From an uncultured Psychroflexus sp. (GTDB lineage: Bacteria; Bacteroidota; Bacteroidia; Flavobacteriales; Flavobacteriaceae): a stretch of 52,193 bases of DNA. This document shows, piece by piece, positions 44,594-52,193 of this stretch. The stretch lies in the NCBI GenBank assembly GCA_913056525.1, contig CAJXLO010000005.1, positions 1-52,193 of the forward strand, read 5' to 3'. Each line of letters begins with the position of its first letter. Position 1 is the stretch's first letter. The notes beneath the pieces were generated by a model that was not told the origin of the DNA, searched no databases, and was given only the letters and a program-made list of their open reading frames with translations. The translations under genes were made by a program, and so were the position numbers.

Positions 44594-45058
44594 ATGAATT
44601 TCCATTTATTAACAGTTGGTCGTTCACAAACCGTTTATAGTTCACTTATCGATGATTATATGAAGCGTATCAACAAATATGCTCCATTCAATGAATTAAC
44701 AGTTCAGTATAAGCCTCGTAAAAATCAATCTTCATCCGAGATAAAAAAAATAGAGGGCGAAAAGATACTGGAGAAGATACCAGAAAAAGATGTTATCTTC
44801 CTACTGGATGAGAGAGGAAAACAATTAACTTCTAAAGGATTAGCACTTCAACTCCAAAAACAAATGCAAATGACCAGGGATTGCTGGTTCGTGGTCGGTG
44901 GTGCTTATGGATTTTCAGATGCCGTTTATCATGCCGCCGATCATTCGATCAGTTTATCTAAAATGACCTTTAATCATCAGATGGTCCGTTTGTTCTTTAC
45001 TGAACAAGTCTATCGTGCCATAACGATCATCCATAAGCATCCGTATCACAAGAGTTAA
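44594..45058 (+). CDS. rlmH: 23S rRNA pseudouridine-1915 N3-methyltransferase
   Basis: SPOUT methyltransferase that modifies helix 69 of 23S rRNA on the assembled ribosome. The knot region is clear: VIFLLDERGKQLTSKGLALQLQ, WFVVGGAYGFSDAVYHAAD, and the C-terminal QVYRAITIIHKHPYHKS. Length 154 is standard. Divergent from nadC; its stop codon is one base from the stop of the convergent carboxylase gene. Confidence 0.96.
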   Translation: MNFHLLTVGRSQTVYSSLIDDYMKRINKYAPFNELTVQYKPRKNQSSSEIKKIEGEKILEKIPEKDVIFLLDERGKQLTSKGLALQLQKQMQMTRDCWFVVGGAYGFSDAVYHAADHSISLSKMTFNHQMVRLFFTEQVYRAITIIHKHPYHKS

Positions 45059-45059
45059 C

Positions 45060-46601
45060 CTACAAAGGAATATTCCCGTGCTTTCTTTTTGGCGTATTGA
45101 TACGTTTTCCTTCTAGCATGCTGAATGTACGCAACAATCTTTTTCGGGTGTTCTTCGGTTCAATGATCTCATCGATAAAACCTCTTTCTGCCGCCCGGAA
45201 CGGATTAGCAAAAGTATCGGCATATTCCTGCTCTTTTTCTTTGAGCTTGGCTTCTTTATCTTCAGCGTTCTGGATCTCCTTTCTAAAAATGATCTCACTG
45301 GCACCTTTAGCACCCATGACCGCGATCTCTGCTGTTGGCCAGGCATAATTGAAATCGGCACCAATATGTTTTGAATTCATCACATCATAAGCACCACCAT
45401 AGGCTTTTCGGGTGATCAAAGTGACTTTTGGAACACTGGCTTCGCTTAAAGCGTAAAGTAGTTTCGCACCATTCAGGATGATACCGTTCCATTCCTGGTC
45501 GGTTCCAGGAAGAAAACCTGGAACATCTACTAGCACGAGCAACGGAATATTGAATGCGTCGCAGAAACGAACGAAACGGGCGGCTTTCTTAGAGGCATCA
45601 ACATCCAGCACGCCGGCAAGGCTCATGGGTTGATTGCCCACAATACCTACGCTTCTGCCACCTATTCTGGAAAATCCCACGATGATATTATCCGCATAAT
45701 CCTTATGGATCTCGAAAAAACTGTCTTTATCAACCGTATTCGTGATGACATCACGCATATCGTAAGGTTTATTAGCATTTTCTGGGACAATGCCGTCTAA
45801 TTCCTCGCGTAGCTCTTCACCGGCTTCAAAAGCTAACTTTTCTACCTCTTGCTCGTTGTTCTGTGGAATATAGCTCAACAGTGTCTTGACCTTTTCCAGG
45901 CATTCGATATCGTTCACAGCCGTAAGATGCGTGACACCGGATTTTACAGCATGCGCACTGGCACCACCGAGTTCTTCAGCGGTCACTTCTTCATTGGTCA
46001 CCGTTTTGACCACGTTCGGTCCAGTGACGAACATATAACTGGTCTCCTCCACCATAATCGTAAAATCCGTCATGGCCGGCGAATAGACTGCACCACCAGC
46101 GCAAGGTCCCATAATGGCCGATATCTGGGGAACCACACCGGAAGCCTGTACATTTCGATGAAAAATATCTGCATAACCACCAAGAGATCTTACACCTTCC
46201 TGGATACGAGCGCCACCGGAATCATTTAATCCTACGATAGGGACGCCCACGCGCACCGCATGCTCCATGATCTTACAGATCTTCTCTGCATGCGTTTCTG
46301 ACAACGCACCACCAAACACAGTAAAATCCTGGGCATAGACGCAAACTGACCGACCATTGACCGTCCCAAAACCGGTTACAACGCCATCGCCATAATAGAT
46401 CTGTTTTTGCATTTCAAATTCCGTAGTCCGATGCGTAACCAGCGCTCCGATCTCTTCAAATGAACTTTCATCTAAAAAATATTCTACGCGTTCGCGGGCG
46501 GTCAGTTTTTTCTTGGCGTGCTGTTTTTCAATACGCTTTTTTCCGCCGCCTTCCTGCGCTTGTTTTTTTCGTTTATCTAATTCTTCTCTAACTTTTGACA
46601 T
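45060..46601 (-). CDS. Acyl-CoA carboxylase beta subunit, propionyl-CoA carboxylase type
   Basis: Carboxyltransferase subunit of 513 residues. The N-terminal half shows [81 protein letters not shown]. The C-terminal half has [31 protein letters not shown] and [19 protein letters not shown]. These details match PccB-type enzymes. It is last in an operon with biotin carboxylase and biotin carrier, 8 bases after the carboxylase, so a complete acyl-CoA carboxylase is encoded here. Propionyl-CoA is the likely substrate, though acetyl-CoA is not excluded. Confidence 0.92.
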   Translation of the reverse strand: MSKVREELDKRKKQAQEGGGKKRIEKQHAKKKLTARERVEYFLDESSFEEIGALVTHRTTEFEMQKQIYYGDGVVTGFGTVNGRSVCVYAQDFTVFGGALSETHAEKICKIMEHAVRVGVPIVGLNDSGGARIQEGVRSLGGYADIFHRNVQASGVVPQISAIMGPCAGGAVYSPAMTDFTIMVEETSYMFVTGPNVVKTVTNEEVTAEELGGASAHAVKSGVTHLTAVNDIECLEKVKTLLSYIPQNNEQEVEKLAFEAGEELREELDGIVPENANKPYDMRDVITNTVDKDSFFEIHKDYADNIIVGFSRIGGRSVGIVGNQPMSLAGVLDVDASKKAARFVRFCDAFNIPLLVLVDVPGFLPGTDQEWNGIILNGAKLLYALSEASVPKVTLITRKAYGGAYDVMNSKHIGADFNYAWPTAEIAVMGAKGASEIIFRKEIQNAEDKEAKLKEKEQEYADTFANPFRAAERGFIDEIIEPKNTRKRLLRTFSMLEGKRINTPKRKHGNIPL

Positions 46602-46609
46602 GAATAGGT

Positions 46610-48064
46610 TTATTTATTGTGGGGTAAACGAGTGATCCTTTGGTCTTCCTGATATTTTTTCAAGGCTACTAAAGAAGCCAGGAAAGCTTCTTTCTCTCTT
46701 GCTTTTTCCAGTTTTTCAGGAGTATAATATTCTTTGACGAAATGTGTATCAAAATCGCCACTGGTAAATGCTTTATGCTTGAAAACGAATTGGCCGAACG
46801 GCAAGGTAGTTTCTACGCCTTTTACTTCGTAATCGCTGATGGCTTCCAGCATTCTCTGTATCGCCTGATGGCGGTCCTTACCATAGGTGATCAGTTTAGA
46901 AAGCATAGGATCGTAATAGATCGGGATGTCCATACCTTCTTCAAAACCATCATCCACGCGAATATCATCTCCTTTAGGCGGTTTATATCGTTCTAATTTT
47001 CCTACACTAGGTAAGAAATCATCCAACGGATCTTCTGCATAGACCCTTAGCTCAACGGCATGACCGGTTATCTTCAGATCTTCCTGATCAAAAGAAAGCG
47101 GCAAACCTCTGGCGATCTTGATCTGTTCTTCTACCAGATCAACGCCGGTGATCCATTCCGTGACCGGATGTTCTACCTGTAAACGCGTGTTCATTTCCAG
47201 GAAGTAGAAGTTCTTCTGCGCATCCATCAGGAACTCTACCGTGCCGGCACCTACATAATCACAAGATCGCGCAACGTTAACGGCAGCTTCGCCCATTTTC
47301 TTCCTCAGTTCCGGGGAAAGTAGGGCAGAAGGGGCTTCTTCAACAACCTTTTGATGCCTCCGCTGGATACTGCACTCTCTTTCGAATAAGTGGACAACGT
47401 TACCATGCTCATCGGCTAATACTTGAACTTCTATATGTCTCGGAGAATCCGCATATTTTTCTACGAAGACCGCACCGTTTCCAAATGCTGATTCCGCTTC
47501 GCTGATGGCACGGTTCATCTGGTCTTCCAGATTCTTTTCCTCATAAACGATCCGCATACCTTTTCCGCCACCACCGGCCGATGCTTTGATCAGTACCGGA
47601 AAGCCGATTTCTCTGGCTACAGATTTTGCCTTTTCCACATCGGTAACGGCTTCATCTATTCCTGGTACCAGCGGTGTATCGTATTTACTTACGGTTTCCT
47701 TAGCGGATAATTTATCGCCCATCACTCGAATAGCATGCGATTTGGGACCGATGAAGATCAGGCCGTTTTCCTCTACTTTTTCGGCAAAATCCGCATTTTC
47801 GCTTAGGAATCCGTATCCGGGATGTATGGCATCTACATTTAGCGCTTTACAGACTTCAATGATCTTATCACCTAATAAGTAGGATTTGTTAGATGGAGCT
47901 TCTCCCAGACAAACAGCCTGATCGGCAAATTTAACGTGGGGTGAGTTCCGGTCAGCTTCAGAATAGACCGCAACGGTGGTGATGCCCATCTTACGGATGG
48001 TCTTCATGATACGCAGTGCGATCTCACCGCGATTGGCTACTAATATCTTTTCTATTTGTTGCAT
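46610..48064 (-). CDS. accC: Biotin carboxylase subunit
   Basis: ATP-grasp enzyme that carboxylates biotin on the carrier protein. Motifs: [17 protein letters not shown] at the N-terminus, [13 protein letters not shown], the Gly-rich loop [34 protein letters not shown], and [32 protein letters not shown] at 48064 gives the family start [14 protein letters not shown], one base after the carrier stop; a TTG at 48079 would add five residues. No biotinyl domain is fused, as the carrier is a separate gene upstream. Probably serves the downstream carboxyltransferase and perhaps the orphan one at 28691. Confidence 0.93.
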   Translation of the reverse strand: MQQIEKILVANRGEIALRIMKTIRKMGITTVAVYSEADRNSPHVKFADQAVCLGEAPSNKSYLLGDKIIEVCKALNVDAIHPGYGFLSENADFAEKVEENGLIFIGPKSHAIRVMGDKLSAKETVSKYDTPLVPGIDEAVTDVEKAKSVAREIGFPVLIKASAGGGGKGMRIVYEEKNLEDQMNRAISEAESAFGNGAVFVEKYADSPRHIEVQVLADEHGNVVHLFERECSIQRRHQKVVEEAPSALLSPELRKKMGEAAVNVARSCDYVGAGTVEFLMDAQKNFYFLEMNTRLQVEHPVTEWITGVDLVEEQIKIARGLPLSFDQEDLKITGHAVELRVYAEDPLDDFLPSVGKLERYKPPKGDDIRVDDGFEEGMDIPIYYDPMLSKLITYGKDRHQAIQRMLEAISDYEVKGVETTLPFGQFVFKHKAFTSGDFDTHFVKEYYTPEKLEKAREKEAFLASLVALKKYQEDQRITRLPHNK

Positions 48065-48065
48065 A

Positions 48066-48551
48066 TTAATCGAATTCAATTAACAATTGATTTTTTGAAA
48101 CACCATCGCCTTTCTTGGCTTGGACGCTTTTAACGACGCCATCTCTGGGAGCTAATAAGGTGTTTTCCATTTTCATGGCTTCTAAGACCATCACATGATC
48201 GCCTTCTTTGACTTCGTCGCCTTCTTTGACCTTGATATCAAGTATTAATCCAGGCATAGGTGCTTTTACGGTATCTTGAAGTTGGGAAGAACCCAGGGAT
48301 AAGCCTAATTCCTTGATGAGCAGGTCCAGATCGTCATTGATCTTCACATCGTAGATATTGGCATTGATCTTGACTTGATATTTTTTGTTTAGGAAATCTG
48401 CAGTGATGATCTCTGCATTGATAGCATCCGATCGATGGATGATGTGATAAGTGTTTTCATCGATTTTTGACGCATCAAGATGGTCAACTTCCGTTTGATC
48501 GAACTCAAAATCAAACTGGTCGTTAACCCGCGTCACCAGTTTTTGTGGCAT
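48066..48551 (-). CDS. Biotin carboxyl carrier protein (biotin/lipoyl-containing)
   Basis: 161 residues. The last 75 form a biotinyl domain with the attachment motif EAMKMENT, lysine K127, framed by PMPGLILDIKVKEGDEVKEGDHVM and PRDGVVKSVQAKKGDGVSKNQLLIEF. The N-terminal part (about 1-85) is a beta-rich segment typical of carriers of this acyl-CoA carboxylase group and not of the AccB of fatty-acid synthesis. First gene of the carrier-accC-beta operon. Confidence 0.92.
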   Translation of the reverse strand: MPQKLVTRVNDQFDFEFDQTEVDHLDASKIDENTYHIIHRSDAINAEIITADFLNKKYQVKINANIYDVKINDDLDLLIKELGLSLGSSQLQDTVKAPMPGLILDIKVKEGDEVKEGDHVMVLEAMKMENTLLAPRDGVVKSVQAKKGDGVSKNQLLIEFD

Positions 48552-48570
48552 AGTTTAAGTTTTAGCGATG

Positions 48571-48578
48571 TAAATATA
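48571..48578 (-). promoter_or_regulatory. Possible -7 promoter element for the acyl-CoA carboxylase operon
   Basis: TATATTTA on the minus strand, one base off TAnnTTTG, 19 bases before the carrier start. Weak, motif only. Confidence 0.3.
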
Positions 48579-48934
48579 GTGGTTTTAATTTTTTTTAACA
48601 TAGGATAAGCTAAGTAAAAACCAGTTCCCTGATGAATATCAGGTTTTTGATTTTCTAATTTTTAAATAGGGATTTTTAGCATTTACTTTCCTTAGATCAG
48701 GTTAATCTGTTGCCAATCGACTCATTCCTGAATCAGCTAGTTAAAACATCAATGATCAGATCTATTAACTTTAATTAGGAAAAACGTTTTGAAAATAGTA
48801 GGATCGCTGAGTTTATCGAAGCATGGCTAATAATCGGTGTTATGCACGGCTAATTTTCGAAAGACGCGTAGGTAGATCGCGAATGAAGAACGTTTTTTTG
48901 TCTCTAACACGTTCTTTAGGTCAGAACCAAAGTC

Positions 48935-48942
48935 TATTTTTG
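48935..48942 (+). promoter_or_regulatory. -7 promoter element for the YdjM-like gene
   Basis: TATTTTTG, an exact match, eight bases before the ATG at 48951. The predicted transcript start falls at or just before the start codon. Confidence 0.45.
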
Positions 48943-48950
48943 TAGGTTCT

Positions 48951-49949
48951 ATGGATTCACTTACACAGATCGTTCTAGGTGCCAGCGTAGGTGAGGCGGT
49001 ATTAGGTCGTAAGATCGGTAATAAGGCGATGTTCTATGGTGCTATTGCTGGAACAATACCCGACCTGGACGTACTTTCTTCCCATTTTACTGATACGGTC
49101 ACCGCGCTGGAATTCCATCGGGGTTTTACGCATTCCGTATTCTTCTCTGTCTTTATGGCACCTATTTTTAGCTGGCTGGTCACACGCTATGAGTACTATA
49201 AGAATAAAAGAGCCTGGAGTTGGTTCTTTTTTTGGATATTCCTTACGCATCCTATATTAGATTCATATACCACCTGGGGCACGCAATTGTTCTGGCCAGC
49301 TGATCTGCGATTGGCCTTTAAGACCATTTTCGTCATCGATCCTATTTATACTTTACCATTCCTGAGCTTTATCGTTCTAGCGATGTTCCATAAGCGAACT
49401 TCCAGAAAAAGACGGCTGTATAATCGTATCGGTTTAGGTTTGAGCACCGCCTATCTGATCTTGACCTTTGTGTTAAAGACCGCTGTGAACGAACGTTTTG
49501 AAAAAGGCCTTGACCGGCAAGAAATCGCTTATGAAGAATTTGAGACCAGACCATCGGCATTGAACACCATTTTATGGAATGTCAATGTCAAAGCCCATGA
49601 TCATTTCTTACTCGGCGACTATTCTTTCTTTGATACACAATCTATCGACTTTACGCTTTATCCTAAGAACCATCATCTGCTGGGTGATCTTAAGGAACAT
49701 GAAAAAGTACAGCGAATGATGGAAATATCCAATGGCTGGTTCACGATCATTAAAAAAGACGGGCACTTATATTATAATGATCTAAGATTTGGTTTGCTGA
49801 GCCTGGAAAAAGGTTCACAGGATTTTGTTTTCCAATATAGAATAGATGTAGATGAAGACCGGGAAGTAACCTTTACTGAAATGGAAAAACGACCTGAGGA
49901 TGGCAAGCAACTCCTTCATGATCTTTGGGAAAGGATTCAGGGGAATTAG
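48951..49949 (+). CDS. Metal-dependent hydrolase, YdjM/DUF457 family membrane protein
   Basis: 332 residues, about four membrane segments in the first 185, then a soluble tail. The family motifs are MDSLTQIVLGASVGEAVLGRK at the start, GTIPDLDVL, HRGFTHSVFFSVF, and THPILDSYTTWGTQLFWP; the histidine and aspartate residues are the presumed metal ligands. Substrate unknown, though relatives are LexA-regulated in E. coli. It stands alone between two long gaps. Confidence 0.88.
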   Translation: MDSLTQIVLGASVGEAVLGRKIGNKAMFYGAIAGTIPDLDVLSSHFTDTVTALEFHRGFTHSVFFSVFMAPIFSWLVTRYEYYKNKRAWSWFFFWIFLTHPILDSYTTWGTQLFWPADLRLAFKTIFVIDPIYTLPFLSFIVLAMFHKRTSRKRRLYNRIGLGLSTAYLILTFVLKTAVNERFEKGLDRQEIAYEEFETRPSALNTILWNVNVKAHDHFLLGDYSFFDTQSIDFTLYPKNHHLLGDLKEHEKVQRMMEISNGWFTIIKKDGHLYYNDLRFGLLSLEKGSQDFVFQYRIDVDEDREVTFTEMEKRPEDGKQLLHDLWERIQGN

Positions 49950-50173
49950 TTTCTAATGAATCAAGATCATAGACCTTTTATTCTTAATATATCAGGCTGA
50001 TTTTTGTTTGGGTCCTATTCACCTGCAGTAGAAGCTATCTTATTTTATAAGTATCGATACCATTAGTAAAATAAAATTTCTGGAAGTTGGAAACTCTCCG
50101 ATTTTCCTCAGGAGACGTATACCTATAGCAGCTGGATTTAAAAAAATCTTCAAAAAATCCTTATCATTGACCT

Positions 50174-50650
50174 ATGAAAGGAACTTTTGCAAAGCATCTG
50201 GTGTTTAGTTATGGTACTTTAAAACGGGGTTTTCCCAACCATCATATCATGGAAAGGATCGGAGCATCCTATTTAACGGATGCACTAACGATCGAGAATT
50301 ATCCGCTATTGCTGGCCGGGAAATGGAACACGCCGTTCATGATCCAAAAAAAGGGTCATCCGGATAGTCATCATGTTTCGGGGGAATTGTATCGCGTTGA
50401 TGATAAGGGTTTGAGCGTTCTGGATGAATTCGAAGGTGTTCACAGAAGTTATTACCGAAGATCAAAGATCAACCTCTCAACTCAAGATGAAAAGAAGTCC
50501 TCAGAACAAGCCTGGTGCTATTTCCGATATGAAGCAACCGATGATCTTCTTGCCGATCCATCCAGGTTCATAGCTTGTTTTGGTCCAGAAGCGGCCAAAG
50601 AATATGTGCCGGTAAACTCAAGACCAGAGGATTGGCATATCGACCCTTAG
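50174..50650 (+). CDS. Gamma-glutamylcyclotransferase family protein
   Basis: 158 residues with the GGCT/AIG2 fold: the substrate loop motif VFSYGTLKRGFPNH near the N-terminus, the GELYRVDDKGLSVLDEFEGVHRSYYRR segment, and the acidic residue of LDEFEG expected to be catalytic. Such enzymes turn gamma-glutamyl-amino acids into 5-oxoproline, but many bacterial members are uncharacterised. It is flanked by a 224-base and a 285-base gap with no genes, and probably has its own transcript. Confidence 0.88.
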   Translation: MKGTFAKHLVFSYGTLKRGFPNHHIMERIGASYLTDALTIENYPLLLAGKWNTPFMIQKKGHPDSHHVSGELYRVDDKGLSVLDEFEGVHRSYYRRSKINLSTQDEKKSSEQAWCYFRYEATDDLLADPSRFIACFGPEAAKEYVPVNSRPEDWHIDP

Positions 50651-50891
50651 CATATTAACTGGTCATGAACGCTCAGGATATCAAATGTTATATAATGGTC
50701 TTTGATGACAACATCAATAAATAAATGTAAGTTTCTTGCTGATGTTCATAGCTGATCTTCATTGCTGGTATTGAAAATTTTAATGGCACACGTTTGTATG
50801 AGCGTATCAATTCTGATTTCAATTTTAAATACATTAATAGGGATTCCTAAGAAACCTCTTTAACATTTTATGGTTCTTGAAACGAGTTCTT

Positions 50892-50899
50892 TAACTTTG
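50892..50899 (+). promoter_or_regulatory. -7 promoter element for the membrane thioredoxin gene
   Basis: TAACTTTG, an exact match, 37 bases before the start codon. No clear -33 box. Confidence 0.4.
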
Positions 50900-50935
50900 T
50901 TCCACAATTAAGGGGTTATCTATAATCGATATTTC

Positions 50936-51433
50936 ATGCTAGAAAAACTAATTGAACATCAAAATAGATCAGAAGAAAAGTTTGCAAAGAAGAAGACCTT
51001 AATCACGTCTTTGAACTATGTGCTGGCGCTCATTATTTTCTTTTCTTCCACAATGGTCTCTGCTTTTACCTTTCCATTCCGGTATGCTTACAGGAAAATT
51101 ATGCATAAAAAGTCAGTATCGAAGGTCATTTCTCTGGAGAATAATGATCTTGACAGTATTTTGAAAGCTAAAGAACCGGTCTTACTCGATTTTTGGGCGG
51201 AATGGTGTGGTCCTTGTCTGATGATGAACAAGACGATCGACAGGTTTGCTGATCAGGCTAACAATATCAGGGTCGTTAAAATAAACGCCGATCTGAATAG
51301 GAAGTTGAACAACAGGTTTAAGGTCAGAGGACTACCGCAATTCATCTTGCTCAAGAACGGTAAGGAACTAAGAAGACATGCTGGTCCAATGACCGTTCAG
51401 GGTCTTAATGAATTTTGTGATGATATCAATTAA
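50936..51433 (+). CDS. Membrane-anchored thioredoxin
   Basis: 165 residues. An N-terminal extension of about 60 residues holds one hydrophobic segment (about 26-47), bordered by lysine-rich stretches on both sides (AKKKT and HKKS). The rest is a full thioredoxin domain with the active site FWAEWCGPC (C91, C94), the cis-proline loop RGLPQFILLKNG, and the closing helix. Orientation of the thioredoxin domain, cytosolic or periplasmic, cannot be decided. Neighbours give no clear partner. Confidence 0.9.
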   Translation: MLEKLIEHQNRSEEKFAKKKTLITSLNYVLALIIFFSSTMVSAFTFPFRYAYRKIMHKKSVSKVISLENNDLDSILKAKEPVLLDFWAEWCGPCLMMNKTIDRFADQANNIRVVKINADLNRKLNNRFKVRGLPQFILLKNGKELRRHAGPMTVQGLNEFCDDIN

Positions 51434-51595
51434 AACGAAACTGCCTGCGTTTATCTTAATCAGTTCCCATCCATTAGATCACTCTTGAAATGGGATGTAT
51501 CTTTTTCCATGCTATCGTTTAAAAATAGCATCGGCATTCCTCAATCCATCCGTTTTTAATATTTTCACGGCATAATCAATAGTCAATGCGAGAAG

Positions 51596-52193
51596 CAGCA
51601 TTTGTCAAGAACAATAAGGTCAAGTGGCAGTCTATGGAAAAGAAGCTCCATGCGACTGTCATCAGCGATGTTGATGAGCTAAAATCGCTGTATTTGGACA
51701 TCACGGAAGACCTTAGCTATGCGCAAACCTATTACCCTAAGTCTTCTACTACACAATATTTGAACGATCTGGCGGCAAAAGCCCATCAAAAAGTCTATCG
51801 GGCAAAACCAGCATCTAAGAATAAGATCATCAATTTTTACAAATACGAATTTCCTTTGATGTTCAGTCAGTATCATCCGCAACTCTTGTTAGCCTTTTCC
51901 ATCTTTATATTTTTTAGCATAATCGGTGCTTATTCTGCGGCGGTGGATGATTCATTCGTCAGATTGATATTGGGTGATGCTTATGTCAATATGACATTGG
52001 AAAACATCAAGGAAGGCGACCCGATGAAAGTCTATAAAGAAGCGAACCAAATAGATATGTTCCTGGGAATCACGGTTAATAACATCCGCGTTGGCTTAAT
52101 GGCCTTTACGTTAGGTATTTTAGCCGGCTTAGGGACTTTCTTTATCGCGATGCAGAATGCGGTCATGCTGGGTTCATTCCAATATTTCTTTGC
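51596..52193 (+). CDS. SpoIIM/DUF95-like membrane protein, 3' end beyond the window
   Basis: Open to the window edge (199 codons seen). It starts at an ATG (51596) with MREAAFVKNNKVKWQ, the usual opening of the SpoIIM-type proteins of Bacteroidota. A helical soluble part is followed by two hydrophobic segments (about 100-120 and 165-190, the latter NNIRVGLMAFTLGILAGLGTFF). The N-terminal half matches the family that in Bacillus assists peptidoglycan degradation during engulfment. There is no sporulation here, so the role is unknown. It often lies beside RDD-type genes, which cannot be checked here. Confidence 0.85.

Larger units (their letters stand above)
48552..48950. other. Gene-free 399-base gap
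   Basis: No credible reading frame. It contains promoter-like elements at both ends and a small hairpin (CCTGAT-GAAT-ATCAGG at 48628-48643, then T5) that could end transcription on the plus strand, though no plus-strand gene lies just upstream. No RNA gene recognised. Confidence 0.45.

Noticed and set aside
45849-46229. 126-codon frame on the plus strand
   Set aside because: Opposite strand of the PccB-type gene, which is strongly conserved; no domain seen.
48628-48643. Terminator hairpin in the gap before the YdjM-like gene
   Set aside because: The stem is only 6 bp and no plus-strand gene lies upstream to use it; kept only as a note in the gap entry.
51596-52193. Sporulation gene
   Set aside because: The SpoIIM-like fold is widespread in non-spore-formers and no other sporulation gene is present.

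Overview
This window is a stretch of chromosome from a Bacteroidota bacterium, most likely a marine-type member of the Flavobacteriaceae. The basis is gene content: a protein with a type B type IX secretion sorting domain, a TonB receptor paired with a DUF4249 lipoprotein, a CAL67264-type small membrane protein, DUF6095 beside murQ, and a monomeric isocitrate dehydrogenase. It also rests on many promoters of the Bacteroidota form TAnnTTTG placed just upstream of genes. No rRNA, tRNA, CRISPR array, prophage or plasmid function is visible. The window is dense, mostly housekeeping DNA. The only mobile-type element is a REP-associated transposase with hairpin repeats at the left end.

Layout. 1-780: transposase and REP-like repeats. 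1073-5890: pgpH-like c-di-AMP phosphodiesterase, cmk and rpsA, ending in a strong terminator. 6068-6511: small heat shock protein. 6687-9927 (minus): a chain of four overlapping or abutting genes, lipoprotein MsrB, MsrB, collagen-motif lipoprotein and T9SS-exported protein. 10087-13218: M48 protease, UMF1-type MFS transporter, duplicated-domain lipoprotein. 13229-17445 (minus): TonB receptor, DUF4249, murQ, DUF6095. 17583-19502 (minus): dnaK, divergent from kdsA. 20459-23009 (minus): sugar-phosphate transferase and aroB, divergent from proline dehydrogenase. 24436-27137: rplS and icd.

27574-30319 (minus): PagL-like lipid A deacylase and an MCC-type carboxyltransferase. 30459-32910: small membrane protein, gcvT, NAD-sugar epimerase/reductase, pterin carbinolamine dehydratase. 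33101-33469 (minus): ferredoxin, divergent from a LuxC-type acyl-CoA reductase, serC, serA-like dehydrogenase, rlpA-SPOR operon. 37276-39206 (minus): oxyR and an AraC regulator. 39326-44544 (minus): nadC, brkB, chalcone-isomerase-like, DUF2147, priA. 44594-45058: rlmH. 45060-48551 (minus): complete acyl-CoA carboxylase set. 48951-52193: YdjM-like hydrolase, gamma-glutamylcyclotransferase, membrane thioredoxin, and a SpoIIM-like protein cut by the window edge.

How the genes fit together. Several clusters concern the envelope: kdsA and PagL for lipid A/LPS, the sugar transferase for surface polysaccharide, rlpA and murQ for peptidoglycan, and the T9SS and TonB proteins for the outer membrane. 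A second theme is oxidative stress (two MsrB, OxyR, thioredoxin, DnaK/Hsp20). A third is acyl-CoA and amino-acid metabolism (two carboxylases, proline dehydrogenase, serC/serA, gcvT, icd). I see no clear new defence or biosynthetic system. The most useful leads are the receptor-murQ cassette, the orphan LuxC beside ferredoxin and serine synthesis, the PagL protein with an extra C-terminal half, and a transposase that seems to have lost its start codon.
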